Below, one piece after another: positions 8,827 to 18,704 of a DNA stretch of 64,000 bases (within the stretch, counting starts at the first letter, position 1; every line of letters begins with the position of its first letter). Position numbers and translations under genes: made by a program. A model generated the notes under the pieces. The model made no database searches and was not told the origin of the DNA. It saw only the letters and a program-made list of their open reading frames with translations. Location of the stretch: positions 18,573 through 82,572 of the forward strand of contig DGSN01000018.1 of NCBI GenBank assembly GCA_002393575.1. The letters run 5' to 3'. The DNA is from Prevotellaceae bacterium UBA4361 (GTDB lineage: Bacteria > Bacteroidota > Bacteroidia > Bacteroidales > Bacteroidaceae).

Positions 8827-9681
8827 TCAGTAGGACACTTGGCATGGGATGCCGAGCGACTGTACGCGGTCACCGATGTTGTCGAGTTCGGCAGGGGTGG
8901 CTTTCTCAAGCAGCGGTGAAGGCGTGGTGCGGTCGATGGTGTAAATCATCACTTCGGATGGACGGATGAGCTGGATGGCTTCGAGCCACGGAAGGACGAA
9001 TTCATCGGAAACATTCGACACATCTTTGCCCTTGTGGGTGCCTCTCATGAACATGGTTTGCACGATGCACTTGCCTTGGAATTCTGCCATGCGATGGATG
9101 ATTTTCTCGATGTTGTACTGCGTGGAAATAGGTCTGTCAACGAGTCGGATGTAGTCGGGGTTGATGGTGTCGATTTTGAGGATGTTGTTATCAACCTTGA
9201 GAAGTGCATCGAACACGTCCTGACGGAAAATGCGGGTGGCATTGCTCAGCACACTGATTTTGGCTTTGGGAAAATACTCGTTGCGCAACTGGATGACATC
9301 GTCGATGATGTCGGCAAAGCGTGGGTGCATGGTGGGTTCGCCGTTGCCTGCAAAGGTGATGACATCGGGCTTGGGTCCCTGTTCTTTCATTTCCTGTAGC
9401 TTTGCCTGGAGAGCTTGGCGAACGGCTGTGCGGGTGGGAAACTTCTGATGAGGCGGAAAACTCTTGTTGTAGCCACATTCGCAGTAGATGCAGTCGAACG
9501 AACATACCTTTCCGTCGCCAGGCAGGAGGTTGATGCCGAGCGACACACCGAGTCGGCGACTGTGGATGGGTCCGAAGATGGGGCTTGGGAAGATGATGCC
9601 TCGCTTTCCTTCGGTTTCGGACGAATAGACGATGGTGCCGTCTTGCCGTTGTGTTCCTTTGTTTTCTTCGTCTTTGTTCAT
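8827..9681 (-). CDS. Radical SAM protein (COG0731-like)
   Basis: 284 residues. The 4Fe-4S motif is CX3CX2C (Cys60, Cys64, Cys67, within CSFDCIYC), preceded by FGPIHSRRLGVSLGINLLP, which is typical of the COG0731/TYW1-related family. Downstream TFAGNGEPTMHP is the GGE-like SAM-binding motif, and VLSNAT follows. The family includes wybutosine-type tRNA modification enzymes in archaea and eukaryotes; the bacterial members have no settled function. The small gene at 8570-8764 follows in the same direction, separated only by tandem GAATGAA-type repeats. Confidence 0.8.
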   Translation of the reverse strand: MNKDEENKGTQRQDGTIVYSSETEGKRGIIFPSPIFGPIHSRRLGVSLGINLLPGDGKVCSFDCIYCECGYNKSFPPHQKFPTRTAVRQALQAKLQEMKEQGPKPDVITFAGNGEPTMHPRFADIIDDVIQLRNEYFPKAKISVLSNATRIFRQDVFDALLKVDNNILKIDTINPDYIRLVDRPISTQYNIEKIIHRMAEFQGKCIVQTMFMRGTHKGKDVSNVSDEFVLPWLEAIQLIRPSEVMIYTIDRTTPSPLLEKATPAELDNIGDRVQSLGIPCQVSY

Positions 9682-10008
9682 GTCGGCGTTTCCTTTCCTT
9701 TTTAGTTTCTTTTTACCTTGGGGTGGCTAAAAATAAGAAGCAATGTGTGAAAAACAAGGCACCGGTTCATCACGAACCGATGCCTCCCTATTTTTAACCT
9801 AAACCTTAACTATGAAAAAATCTAATTTTTTCGTATGCAAATTTGCAAATAAACTTTTTTATATCCAAATATTATGCAAATTATTTTTCAATATTTTTTC
9901 TATTTGCCTAAATAATCCTTGTTTTAGGGGTGTAAAACAGAGATTTGCTGTTTGGATTTGTCATATTTCTGCTTTCTTTGCTTTTGTCAAGGGATGGGTT
10001 GAGCGTTA
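9682..10008. other. Intergenic region before the radical SAM gene
   Basis: Contains the hairpin at 9758-9784 and a very AT-rich stretch. A 66-codon plus-strand ORF (9812-10012) starting with MKKSNFF has no signal peptide or domain and looks like chance coding in AT-rich DNA. No other gene was found. Confidence 0.6.
9758..9784 (-). terminator. Hairpin with T-run on the minus strand
   Basis: GGCACCGGTTC (9758-9768) pairs with GAACCGATGCC (9774-9784) with one mismatch. On the minus strand it is followed by TTGTTTTT. It lies 225 bases beyond the end of the Omp28-like gene. Confidence 0.6.
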
Positions 10009-11972
10009 TTAACGAACCACTTTCATAGTCTTACTGCCTTTCTTCTGAATGAAAATGCCGTGACCGAGGCTCGATTCATTGATACGGATGCCGTCGAGCG
10101 TGAAGAACTCAGCCTTGGCGTGTGCATCGTCGGTGTGGAGCGTTGCAATGCCGCTTGCGATGCCTGTGAGCGAAACGTCAGCAGCGTTTGTCACGTCGAT
10201 GTTGTCGAGGGTGGAGTTTTCATTCACGGTTTTCGAAACAAAAGCGATGGCTTTCATGTTCTCGATGTTCCAGCCTTCGCCTGTGTCGATGGTGAAGCTC
10301 TTCGTGAAGCGAAGTCCGTTCCACGTGATTTCATCGCCGAAGTCGGCTGTTGCCACATAGCGAAGCACATGGTTGTGAACATAGTTTTCACACATTGAGT
10401 AAGAGCAATCCTGCGGACCAACCACATTGTCCTCGGTGAGGTAGAGTGTGACAGCGCCGTTCTGGAAAATCTTGCTGAAATCGCCTGTACGTGTTCCGCT
10501 TACTTCAATCGTTATCTTTCCCGTTTTCTCGTCGTAGGAAGTTGGTTTCACGGTGAGCGAGCAGAAGGCAGGAGAGAGCGAGTTGATGTAGTTCACGATT
10601 TCGTTCACGTAGCCCGAATAGCCAATCATGTTGAATGTCAGAGGCAGGTCGATGGTTTCGGCACCTGGCATCATGAAACGGTTGACAAGCATGGTTGGAA
10701 CCGCATTGAGTCCGTAAGAGGAAGCGTAGTTGATGGCAACAGGCAGTGCGTTCAGGTCGGCATATTCTTCGCCGAAGAAGTCGCCGTGAATGAACACTGG
10801 TGCAATGTCGGAACGTGTGGACATCATGCGCTCCAGGATTTCCGTTTCGAGCGAGTCGGCTTGGCTATACTGGTTGCAGAACACTTCCATCAGAATCTTA
10901 CTGCGAGTGGCACCATTGCTGTAGATGGCAAAGGAAGAAGCCACAGCATCATCGTCGGTTGTGCCTTCGCTCATGGCTGTGCCATCAGCAGTGCCGAGGG
11001 CACGAAGCACCAGCGAGTGCTGACCTGCTGCGAGACCAAATTCCGACAGTTTGATGCCTTGCTTGAGAGAAGACGTTCTGCCAGTGATGCTTTCTTGGAT
11101 GGCAAGTTGGAAGCTCTTGGTCTCGTCCCCGTCGAAGATGCCTTGCAGCGTGAGCGAAGGGATGTCCTTGATGCCCGAACTGGAGAGTTCCACGTAGAAA
11201 TAGAGTGAGTCGTTCTCCGAACTCTTGTAGTAGCGACCGTCGGTGGAGAAGTTCTTCAGCGTTACGTCGTAGTCGGGCAGGTTGCCTTCCACAATCAACT
11301 GGATGGCAAGTGTGCCATAGTTGGATGTGCCGTCGTACCAATAGCCGTTGGACTCGTAGAGGAAACCGTAGGTGGAACTGAGGTCTGTGGTGCAGATAGA
11401 TCCTTGGTTGTCTGCCATTTCTACGGTTGCACCCATGTAGAAATCCTGCTCGTTGCCAGTAATCATGTAAGGCTTGGAGAAAACGATGTCGTTCCAGCCT
11501 TCGGTGAACGTAGAAGACTGTCCTGTGGCGAGATTCACCACGGGCGTTGCACTTGGGTCTTCAGAAATCCATCCTTCTACCGAGGCAACGGAAGCAGTCT
11601 TTGCCAATCCGATGCGTACCCCGTGATATTGCACCCCGTGTATTTCTTCAAGAAGTCAACGGAGAGATGGGCGCACACTTTGGTGGTTCCTGCTCCGAGG
11701 GCAAGCGTGTAAGCAAGGGGAGTATCGTCCGTGACATTGCCCACATGCAGCTGACCAGCTTTGCGAACGGTAGGAACAGCCTTCTTGCCGTTTGTTGTTA
11801 CTTGACTCAGGTTTGTTTCCTGCTTCGTGAATGCTTGTTGGGAAACTTTGCTTGGCACAAGCTGAATCTGTGCCTTTCTGCTGTTTGCTATGCTCGACTG
11901 AGCAGAGACAGTTGTGGCGGCTGAAAATGCCGCCACAACCATCAGAGTTTTTGTTGATTCAAAAAAATTCAT
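10009..11972 (-). pseudogene. Omp28-like secreted protein with T9SS-like tail, split by a frameshift
   Basis: Two overlapping frames form one protein of about 654 residues. The first encodes a signal peptide (MNFFESTKTLMVVAAFSA...) and runs to KKYTGCNITG; the second continues with VRIGLAKTASV. The natural join needs one extra G in the minus-strand GGGG run at 11619-11622. The C-terminal half has an Omp28-like, thioredoxin-related core (KILMEVFCNQYSQAD, IAPVFIHGDFF, YGLNAVPTMLVN), but the usual CxxC is replaced by CNQYS. The end (TLDGIRINES...MKVVR) looks like a T9SS sorting tail. Start set at ATG 11972. It is last in a minus-strand series with the two small peptides. It may be a true pseudogene, phase variation at a G run, or a sequencing error. 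Confidence 0.75.
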
Positions 11973-12027
11973 CAATGATTATTTAGTTGTTTTTACGTAG
12001 AGTTTATGGAATGTGCAGAAGAATAAT

Positions 12028-12195
12028 CTACCAGAGTCCTTCTTTGTTCCAAGAATCATTCGACTTAGTGGCAAATTCTCCATTATATTCTTCGTCCGAT
12101 GGTGTAGTGGTAAACCCATTGCTTGCTGGTTCGAAGTAAGTTTGCAATGAAGGACAGATCACTTCGGAATTTGGCTTAATATACTCTTTTTTCAT
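12028..12195 (-). CDS. Small paralogous peptide A (MKKEYIKP...GLW)
   Basis: 55 residues: starts MKKEYIKPNSEV, then SLQTYFEP, then TPSDEEYNGEFATKSND and ends WNKEGLW. No signal peptide or membrane segment. The acidic, aromatic C-terminus and the MKK-Y-x-P start match a class of short Bacteroidales peptides of unknown function. About 60% identical to peptide B, 22 bases upstream; both end GLW at the stop codon, which supports real selection on the protein. Lies 55 bases before the Omp28-like gene. It could be a precursor peptide, a small regulator or a chaperone-like partner of the exported proteins; none is shown by the sequence. Confidence 0.7.
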   Translation of the reverse strand: MKKEYIKPNSEVICPSLQTYFEPASNGFTTTPSDEEYNGEFATKSNDSWNKEGLW

Positions 12196-12217
12196 AAACT
12201 TATCGTTTTTTTAGCAA

Positions 12218-12388
12218 TTACCAAAGTCCGCTTTCGCTCCACTTCTCATTATTCGACTTCGTGCCGAATTCACCATCATACTCTTCATCTGAAGGTGTTA
12301 CAACTAAATCAGGAGAAGTTTCTTGCATGAAAGTCTGCAATGATGAGAGCTTTACCTTGGTGTTTGGTTTAATATATTCTTTTTTCAT
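12218..12388 (-). CDS. Small paralogous peptide B (MKKEYIKP...GLW)
   Basis: 56 residues: starts MKKEYIKPNTKVKLSSLQT, contains TPSDEEYDGEFGTKSNN and ends KWSESGLW. Conserved with peptide A at both ends; the middle (FMQETSPDLVV versus YFEPASNGFTT) differs. No double-glycine leader and no Cys, so it does not resemble the known Bacteroides bacteriocin precursors; peptide A has a single Cys. The start is 71 bases after the stop of the 1048-aa secreted protein, so the order 1048-aa protein, B, A, Omp28-like protein may be one transcript. Confidence 0.7.
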   Translation of the reverse strand: MKKEYIKPNTKVKLSSLQTFMQETSPDLVVTPSDEEYDGEFGTKSNNEKWSESGLW

Positions 12389-12459
12389 GTTTTCTTCTGT
12401 TTGTACGGTGATTGGGACTGAATCCCAACCACCGAAAACTAAGTGAAGTGATTCAATTC

Positions 12460-15400
12460 TTACTTAACGAGAATCTTCTGTCCGTTCATGATGTAAACCT
12501 GTCCCTTCACGAGGTTCTTCACCTTGTTGCCGTTGAGGTCGTAGATAGCGCCATTCTCAGGAGTTGCAACGAACTGGCTGATACCTGTTGCATCGTCAAC
12601 GAGGGTGAAGCTGAAGCCCTTCACGCCACCACCAGCAGGGATTTCGAAGTAGCCGCGATAGCCCTTCAAGGTAGCGTTTGCACCACCCTTCTTAATGGAT
12701 GGAATATCCTCAGCATTAGGAACTACACCATACTTGCCTTCCATTGTTCCAGCAACCATTGGAGCGTATGTACCTTTGAAGGTTGCACCACCGTAACTAT
12801 CTGAATTTTCAGTAGCAGCTGTGATATTCACATTTTCAATCTTGAAGCCATCAGCAGCGGTTTGAGGATCCTTAGCAAATACTAAGTAAGGATAGCCTGC
12901 TGCGAAGAATGTTGCTTTGCTGAATGTGAATTCACCGTTGCTGTAGCTCTTATACTCGTAAGCCTTCCATCCTTCGCCGAAGATTTGGTTGAGGATGTTC
13001 TCTGTGAGTGCGAATGGAACGCAGATGGTGTTCCAGCCAGCCTTTGGAGTATATTTCAGAACGAGAGCGTCAACAGTGCCAGTTGTGATTTCGCTTGCAA
13101 CTGTTTCATCGAGAACTGGAGCAGCAGCGATGTTGATAGTAACTTCCTCTGTAGCAAGTTCGCCACCAGCGTAAGTTACGATAATCTTAGCAACAGCGTT
13201 TTCGATAGCTTCTTCAGGAACGTATGTCAATGTGAATGTAGCAGTACCATTGGCAGCAACAGTTTCTGTTGCAGCAGCAACTTCCTCGCCGTTTACATAC
13301 AACTTAGCAGTAGCTTCTTCTTCAACACCCACCAATTCCTTCACGGTGGCAGTTGCAGTGTATTCAGCATACTGGTTGCCTTCAGCAGGAATGTTGTTAG
13401 CAGAAATCTCGATTTCATGTTCCTTCATGGCAAGCTTGAAGCCGTTGAAGTTATCAAGCATAGCGTATGTACCAGTGAAGCGGATATAATAGTAACCTTC
13501 AGCAGGAGCAGTGAAAGTGATTTCACCAGATGCTGTTACAGGATCTACAACTGCAGTCCAAGTAGCCTTGTCATCATTGGTGTATTCGATGGTGAGAGGT
13601 TCGTCATCATACTGCATTCCTACATAGAATGTCAAAGCGTCACCTGCTTTTGCCTCCAAGCGTGGAGTCGTCAAAGACTTAGGATTGTTATATGAGCTGA
13701 TTGATGCCATGTTAGTTCCATTGTTTCCTGTTGCTGAAGGCTTAGAAACAGTCCAACCACCTTCGTTGTTCCATGTTGTAGGAAGTGTACCTTCTTCGAA
13801 GTCCTCACTCCATACATTAGGATCCTTAGAAGTAGCAGAAACGGCAATCGTCTTTACATCGTATGTACTACCATAGTTAGGAGTCAGCTTCACGTTGGCA
13901 TTGAATGTTCCCCAAGTGCCTTCAACAAAGTTGTAAGTGATGGTGATTTCACCTGTTTCACCAGGAGCAACAGTCAATGGTTCTGCAGGTGCTACAGTGA
14001 AGTTCGTTGTGTTGTCATTTGCGATGCTTACAACCAAGTCTGCATCACCCGTGTTGCTAACTGTGATTGTCTCACTTGTCACTGCATTAACTTTACCAAA
14101 TGCAACGCTTGTCTTATCAATGCTCATCGCAGGCTTTGGCTCCTTGTAGTAAGAAGTCAAATTGATAGTGTATGGGCTAAGACCACTTCCTTCTGCAGGA
14201 GTGATTGTCAAAACACCAGGACCATCGTTTGCAGGAGTACCAATAGTTACTTCAAAAGTACCACCAGCTACAACAGTTGCAGTTGCAGGATCTACTGTGT
14301 AGTTATTAGTTGCAGTAATAGTTACATCAAGGTCAGCAGTTCCATCGTTCTTCAAGGTAATGGTCTTCGTGTCGCCTGCTGGAACATCGCTATAACCCCA
14401 GCTCAAAGAACCACCATTAGCAATATCAACTACTTCGAGTTTTGGACGTGGAGTTGTATCTAATTCGCCACCATAGAACATACGAATATCTGCCTGAGAA
14501 GCATTGATGGCAATATAGTATGTGCCTGCTGGCACACCTGTAAAGGTGTATGTGTTCCATGAGGTTGGGTCAAGTGTTGGTTCTGCATCGAAGTTTGTCC
14601 AAGTTGTTCCGTCAGCAGAATACTGCATCTGCAAGTGCTGATAGCTTGTGTTGCTTGTGCTATAACCCTTTGCCTCTACCAAGAAACTCTCTCCCTCACT
14701 GATAACAAGAAGAGGTGTAATCAGTCGAGCATTGCTTGAGAGATACCAAGAAGTTGTATATGCACCGTTAGTCTCAGAATAATACCAAGTGCCTGTAGTT
14801 GTCCAGTCTTCAGGAAGAACAGTAAAGCCATATTCATAAACCTTATTAGGGTCTTTCACTGTGCAGCTCAAGTTGATAGTAACAGCTTCAACTGTTGACA
14901 CAGTAGGAGTAATCGTTACTGTACCTGTAGCTGATGCCTTTGGAGCAGTAATGGTAAGAGTCTCATTTCCGCCAGCTGCAATTGTTGTTTTAGTTGCATC
15001 TGCAGTAAAGCCACCAGTAGTTGTGATATTAACAGTAATGTCTGCAGTTCCTGGGTTGCTCAAAGTTAATTCTTTTGTAGCACCAGGGTTTACCATACCG
15101 AAGTTAAGAGAACCATCGTTATCACCTGATACCTTCAATGCAGGACCATCAGCTGTGACATGTTCAGTATAGGTCATGTTATCAAGGTGAGCATAGTTGA
15201 TAACAATTGCCAATGCTGTTGGTTCAGCCAAAGTATAAGACTTTTCTGCAAATGTAGTGCTAGAACTGCTAAAAGCTTGCAATTTGTCACCTACTGTTCC
15301 ATCATCATTCAATTTGAATAAAACTACATAGCCTGTAGTGTTACCTTTATATGAACGTATCCAGAAAGTAACATCACCTTCAAGAACAGTTGTCTTGATA

Positions 15401-15606
15401 TAGTTACCACGATTTGTGTCCCAGCCAGAGCCAGCAGAGTTTCCGATACTATAAGAACCAGTATTTGCTCTTTCGTAGTAGGTCATATTACCTACAGCTT
15501 CCCAACCATTAGGTAAGGCATTTTCAAAATCTGCATTATCTGCCCAAGCAGATTTTACCCCCATCAACGACAGAAGTAACGCGAAAATAAGTGTAATTCT
15601 TCTCAT
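12460..15606 (-). CDS. Secreted multidomain adhesin-like protein with T9SS-like tail
   Basis: 1048 residues with a clear signal peptide (MRRITLIFALLLSLMGVKSAWA). Next comes a choice-of-anchor J/cleaved-adhesin-like jellyroll (FENALPNGWEAVG), then repeated choice-of-anchor D (ASPM/SPD-2/Hydin-like) Ig modules recognisable by LNFGMVNPGATKELTLSNPG and AFGKVNAVTSETITVSNTG. A second jellyroll (WSEDFEEGTLPTTW) follows, then Ig-like regions, and the C-terminus has GAIYDLNGNKV...GQVYIMNGQKILVK, a T9SS type A-like sorting tail. Expected at the cell surface or released by T9SS; ligand unknown. First gene of a minus-strand series including the two small peptides. Confidence 0.85.
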   Translation of the reverse strand: MRRITLIFALLLSLMGVKSAWADNADFENALPNGWEAVGNMTYYERANTGSYSIGNSAGSGWDTNRGNYIKTTVLEGDVTFWIRSYKGNTTGYVVLFKLNDDGTVGDKLQAFSSSSTTFAEKSYTLAEPTALAIVINYAHLDNMTYTEHVTADGPALKVSGDNDGSLNFGMVNPGATKELTLSNPGTADITVNITTTGGFTADATKTTIAAGGNETLTITAPKASATGTVTITPTVSTVEAVTINLSCTVKDPNKVYEYGFTVLPEDWTTTGTWYYSETNGAYTTSWYLSSNARLITPLLVISEGESFLVEAKGYSTSNTSYQHLQMQYSADGTTWTNFDAEPTLDPTSWNTYTFTGVPAGTYYIAINASQADIRMFYGGELDTTPRPKLEVVDIANGGSLSWGYSDVPAGDTKTITLKNDGTADLDVTITATNNYTVDPATATVVAGGTFEVTIGTPANDGPGVLTITPAEGSGLSPYTINLTSYYKEPKPAMSIDKTSVAFGKVNAVTSETITVSNTGDADLVVSIANDNTTNFTVAPAEPLTVAPGETGEITITYNFVEGTWGTFNANVKLTPNYGSTYDVKTIAVSATSKDPNVWSEDFEEGTLPTTWNNEGGWTVSKPSATGNNGTNMASISSYNNPKSLTTPRLEAKAGDALTFYVGMQYDDEPLTIEYTNDDKATWTAVVDPVTASGEITFTAPAEGYYYIRFTGTYAMLDNFNGFKLAMKEHEIEISANNIPAEGNQYAEYTATATVKELVGVEEEATAKLYVNGEEVAAATETVAANGTATFTLTYVPEEAIENAVAKIIVTYAGGELATEEVTINIAAAPVLDETVASEITTGTVDALVLKYTPKAGWNTICVPFALTENILNQIFGEGWKAYEYKSYSNGEFTFSKATFFAAGYPYLVFAKDPQTAADGFKIENVNITAATENSDSYGGATFKGTYAPMVAGTMEGKYGVVPNAEDIPSIKKGGANATLKGYRGYFEIPAGGGVKGFSFTLVDDATGISQFVATPENGAIYDLNGNKVKNLVKGQVYIMNGQKILVK

Positions 15607-15649
15607 ACTTTAATTTGTTTAGTTGTTATTATTAATAAGGAATTTTTTA

Positions 15650-15697
15650 AAAAGGAGAAGGGATAAGATGAAGTATCGGAAACTTCACCTTATCCCA
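15650..15697 (-). terminator. Terminator after the beta-propeller secreted protein
   Basis: Fifteen-base inverted repeat with one mismatch (15660-15674 with 15682-15696), followed on the minus strand by TTCTCCTTTTT. Confidence 0.75.
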
Positions 15698-15713
15698 TTT
15701 TTGGTATTTCTTC

Positions 15714-18032
15714 TTACTTGACAATCACTTTCTGAGTCTGTCCGTCCGAGAGGCGAACCACGTAGAGACCGCGTGCGGCAGGAAGTTGAGTGCCGATGTA
15801 CTGACCGTTCAGCGTGTAGATGCCAGTCTTGTGGAGGCGGTCGCTGCGCAAGTCGTTGATGGCAGCAGGGATGGCGTCGAATGCGTTGGATGCCATCGAC
15901 TCGCCTTCTTCATAAACCACCGACACGGAGAACGAATTGACTTCCTCGCCCTGTGTGGCAACCGTGTAGTCCGTTGTGTTGGCAGACAGCGGTTCTTCGG
16001 TCAGCTTCACGCCGTTGCAATACACGTTGTAGCCCTTGATGTGTGCCACGGTTGGCTGGTAGCTGATGTCGTCGAGGAAGAAGCAGAAACCTGTCTCGCC
16101 GTCGGTCACGTGCTGGATGGCAAAATACTTGGCACCTTCTGGCAGTGCAAACTGGAAGTCGCCTTCCTTGAATCGCTGCTTGGCAACGAGCGTGTCAGCA
16201 TTCAGACGAGTGAAGTTCTCTGGGTTCGTATCGGTTGTGGAGTAGAGCACATGGAATTGCTCGTCGTAGTGCGTGTAGCTTGGGCTGCTCTGATACTGGG
16301 ACACTTGCGATGTCCAGCACTTGGCGTAGAAGGCGATGGTCTGAGCCTTGCCCGACAGCTCTGGCGAGATGAGCCAGTTGTCTGCCTTTGCCCAGTTGTA
16401 GCCCGACGTGTTGTCGGCTGGCACAACACCTGCCATTGCGATGAGCATCTGCTTGCCCGACTGGCAGTAGAACGTGCAGGTGTCGGCTTCGTAGTTGTCC
16501 TTGTAGATTCCTGCCTCAGATGGGTTGAACACCTGATAAGCAAAGGCGCGTCCCACATTTGGATATACGTATGAACCCATGAAGTCGCGCATGGTGACGG
16601 TGGCTTGAGCCTCGCCGCGCTTCACTGTCGTCCAGTTGCCGATGTTGCTGATGATGAATGGAGCATAACGCTCGAAGTCCTCAGTCAATATCTGGCTGTC
16701 GGTGCTTGGTGCATCCCATGCGAGGGTGACGACACCGTTTTCCTCCATACCCATCAGGCTGACTGTTGGCAATGTGGATTGAACGACAATCACGTTTGTC
16801 GTCGCAGTGGTGTTGTTCGTTGTGTTCTCGTCGTTTGCCAGTTCCACAGTGGCGTAGAGCGAAAGGCTGGTGCCGTCGCTCACGTTGGCAACGAAGTCGA
16901 GGTCCAAATCCACGCTTTCGCCTGGTTGCAGTTCCATGCCGTTCTCCACTGTTGCACGAAGAGTGCCGTTGGCATAGAGCTTCACGCTGTAGCCCTTGGC
17001 AACGCTGCTTCCCAAGTTCTTCACGGTAGCCACGGCTGAAGCCAGTTCGTTTGCCATGAGTTGCGAAGGAGTGGTCAGTTTGATGTTCACGTCGAGGTTC
17101 TTCTTCACGATGTCGCCCACCACGTACATGCCCACCACGGTTTCCTTCATTGGGAAACGGGAGAGGAGGGTAGAGGCACCTGTCTCGATGTTCACTTCGT
17201 AGAGAGCTGTGCCGTAGCGGTTGCCTTCGCGTGAGTGGTCCTTGCCGTCGTTCATAGGTCCTGCCCAGTACATCTTTCCTGTGCGCCAGTCGCACACAGC
17301 CGACTGCATCGTGCGCTGGATGCCATGACCCACGTCGCCTACTACGGTGAATTCGCCCGTCACCTTGTCGAAGGTGCAGAGCTTGCCGTCGTAAGGAGAA
17401 GAAGCATAACCGATGGCATAGACCTTTCCGTTAGGGTTGGCTGCCAGGGCGCGGAACTCAGTGGAGAGTGCTCGCTTGCTGATGCGGGTGACCGTCATCG
17501 TCTGGAGGTCGAGCGAACCGAAGTAGTATTCGTTGAATGCGTCTTCACCGCTTCCCGAGATGTCGCTATAGATGCAATACACCTTGTCGTCGTTGGCATC
17601 GTAAGTGAGGTCGCAGAAGTTCAGGTTGGCGTTGGTGTCGTAGATTTTCTCCTCCACCATTGTCCAGTTTGTTGCATCCCACTTGCGCACCACCACCTCT
17701 TCTTCGGTGTTGTTCATGTCCGTGTCGTAGTTGTAAGGGTCGTCTTCCGACTGCTTCTCTCGACCGTAGAACGTGTAGTAGTAACCATCCACGTAGATAG
17801 CTCCTTGGTTGCCATAAATAGTGGATTTCTGCTCAATCTGCTCATAGTTAGTGTAGGTTTCCTGGGCATCAGTAAATTCCCACATGCCAATGCCGTAAGT
17901 GTTCCAGTCGCGTGAGCCAGCGTAATTGCTATGCCCATTGATGATGTTCGCTCTGAGTTTCACCCCCTGTGCAGAAACAGAGGTGAGCACAGCAAACGAC
18001 ATAGCAAAAGCTAAGAATAGTTTTTTAGTCAT
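15714..18032 (-). CDS. Secreted beta-propeller/CARDB/cleaved-adhesin protein with T9SS tail
   Basis: 772 residues, signal peptide MTKKLFLAFAMSFAVLTSVSAQ. Residues ~50-320 have propeller-like repeats (IYGNQGAIYVDGYYY, DLTYDANDDKVYCIYSD, AALAANPNGKVYAIGYA-type blades). Residues ~320-415 form a CARDB-like Ig domain (VNIKLTTPSQLMANE, LQPGESVDLDLDF), and residues ~450-670 a cleaved-adhesin/choice-of-anchor J domain. The C-terminus is GIYTLNGQYIGTQLPAARGL...QTQKVIVK, a textbook T9SS type A-like sorting signal. Likely surface exposed; substrate unknown. A terminator separates it from the next minus-strand gene. Confidence 0.85.
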   Translation of the reverse strand: MTKKLFLAFAMSFAVLTSVSAQGVKLRANIINGHSNYAGSRDWNTYGIGMWEFTDAQETYTNYEQIEQKSTIYGNQGAIYVDGYYYTFYGREKQSEDDPYNYDTDMNNTEEEVVVRKWDATNWTMVEEKIYDTNANLNFCDLTYDANDDKVYCIYSDISGSGEDAFNEYYFGSLDLQTMTVTRISKRALSTEFRALAANPNGKVYAIGYASSPYDGKLCTFDKVTGEFTVVGDVGHGIQRTMQSAVCDWRTGKMYWAGPMNDGKDHSREGNRYGTALYEVNIETGASTLLSRFPMKETVVGMYVVGDIVKKNLDVNIKLTTPSQLMANELASAVATVKNLGSSVAKGYSVKLYANGTLRATVENGMELQPGESVDLDLDFVANVSDGTSLSLYATVELANDENTTNNTTATTNVIVVQSTLPTVSLMGMEENGVVTLAWDAPSTDSQILTEDFERYAPFIISNIGNWTTVKRGEAQATVTMRDFMGSYVYPNVGRAFAYQVFNPSEAGIYKDNYEADTCTFYCQSGKQMLIAMAGVVPADNTSGYNWAKADNWLISPELSGKAQTIAFYAKCWTSQVSQYQSSPSYTHYDEQFHVLYSTTDTNPENFTRLNADTLVAKQRFKEGDFQFALPEGAKYFAIQHVTDGETGFCFFLDDISYQPTVAHIKGYNVYCNGVKLTEEPLSANTTDYTVATQGEEVNSFSVSVVYEEGESMASNAFDAIPAAINDLRSDRLHKTGIYTLNGQYIGTQLPAARGLYVVRLSDGQTQKVIVK

Positions 18033-18331
18033 AAATTATAGAAGTAGTAAATAAAAAAATCGCAAATACCTTTTTAAGTCAATGTTTTGGGTGCTCAATA
18101 TTGTCTATTTAACTAAATCGGTGCAAAATTATGAATTTTTCTTTCAAAAAGCAAAAGAAACCGATTTTTTTGTATAAAATTTGTATATAAATCATCAGCA
18201 GGAGGAACAATTTCGTATGAGGTGACACACAGAAGTGGCGATAGACATATCAACTTGGCGCGTTTTGATGCGTCGATTGTTGCCTTGCCTTTCGCTTCTA
18301 CTGACTTTTTCTTTCGACTCTACTAAATTGC

Positions 18332-18455
18332 CGAGCCCTCGTCGTAATTCAAACGAGCCCTCGCTTGAACAACAACGAGCCCTCGCCGTCATTCAAACGA
18401 GCCCTCGCTTGTTTAGGCGAATCGAAAGCGCGTTTCAGTTAGTGCTCATTCAAAA
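18332..18455. repeat. Four-unit 22-bp palindrome array, locus 2
   Basis: Four identical CGAGCCCTCG cores start at 18332, 18354, 18376 and 18398, exactly 22 bp apart. They are followed by a tail GAATCGAAAGCGCG-TTTCAGT-TAGTGCTCATTC, nearly the same as at locus 3. The array sits between divergent genes (starts at 18032 and 18784) and is followed by the AT-rich repeat at 18480-18740. Confidence 0.9.
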
Positions 18456-18529
18456 ATCACGAAAGCATAAAGGATTCATGGGAATTTGCTGTAATTCATG
18501 TTTTTTATTTTAACGCGAATTGCCATGAA

Positions 18530-18553
18530 CCTTTAGCTCGGCGTAGCCAATTG
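18530..18553. repeat. Mini-insertion repeat containing CTCGGCGTAGCC, copy 1
   Basis: CCTTTAGCTCGG followed by CGTAGCCAATTG, lying inside the AT-rich repeat at a point where the sister copy near 26180 reads straight through. A similar core is at 37503-37525, and a near-identical 25-nt copy is at 55316-55340. Confidence 0.7.
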
Positions 18554-18704
18554 ACCGTGAATTATCCATAAATTAAAAATAAAATTCATGATAATTCGCG
18601 GATAATTTACGGTAATTCACGTTTTTTATTTTAACACGAATTGCCCGTGAATTTTTCGTGAATTATTGTTTGAGGTCTGGCAGAAAAAGAAAAATTCATG
18701 AAAA

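Noticed and set aside
9812..10012. 66-codon plus-strand ORF starting MKKSNFF
   Set aside because: AT-rich, Phe/Lys/Ile-rich sequence with no conserved pattern; lies in a terminator region of minus-strand genes.
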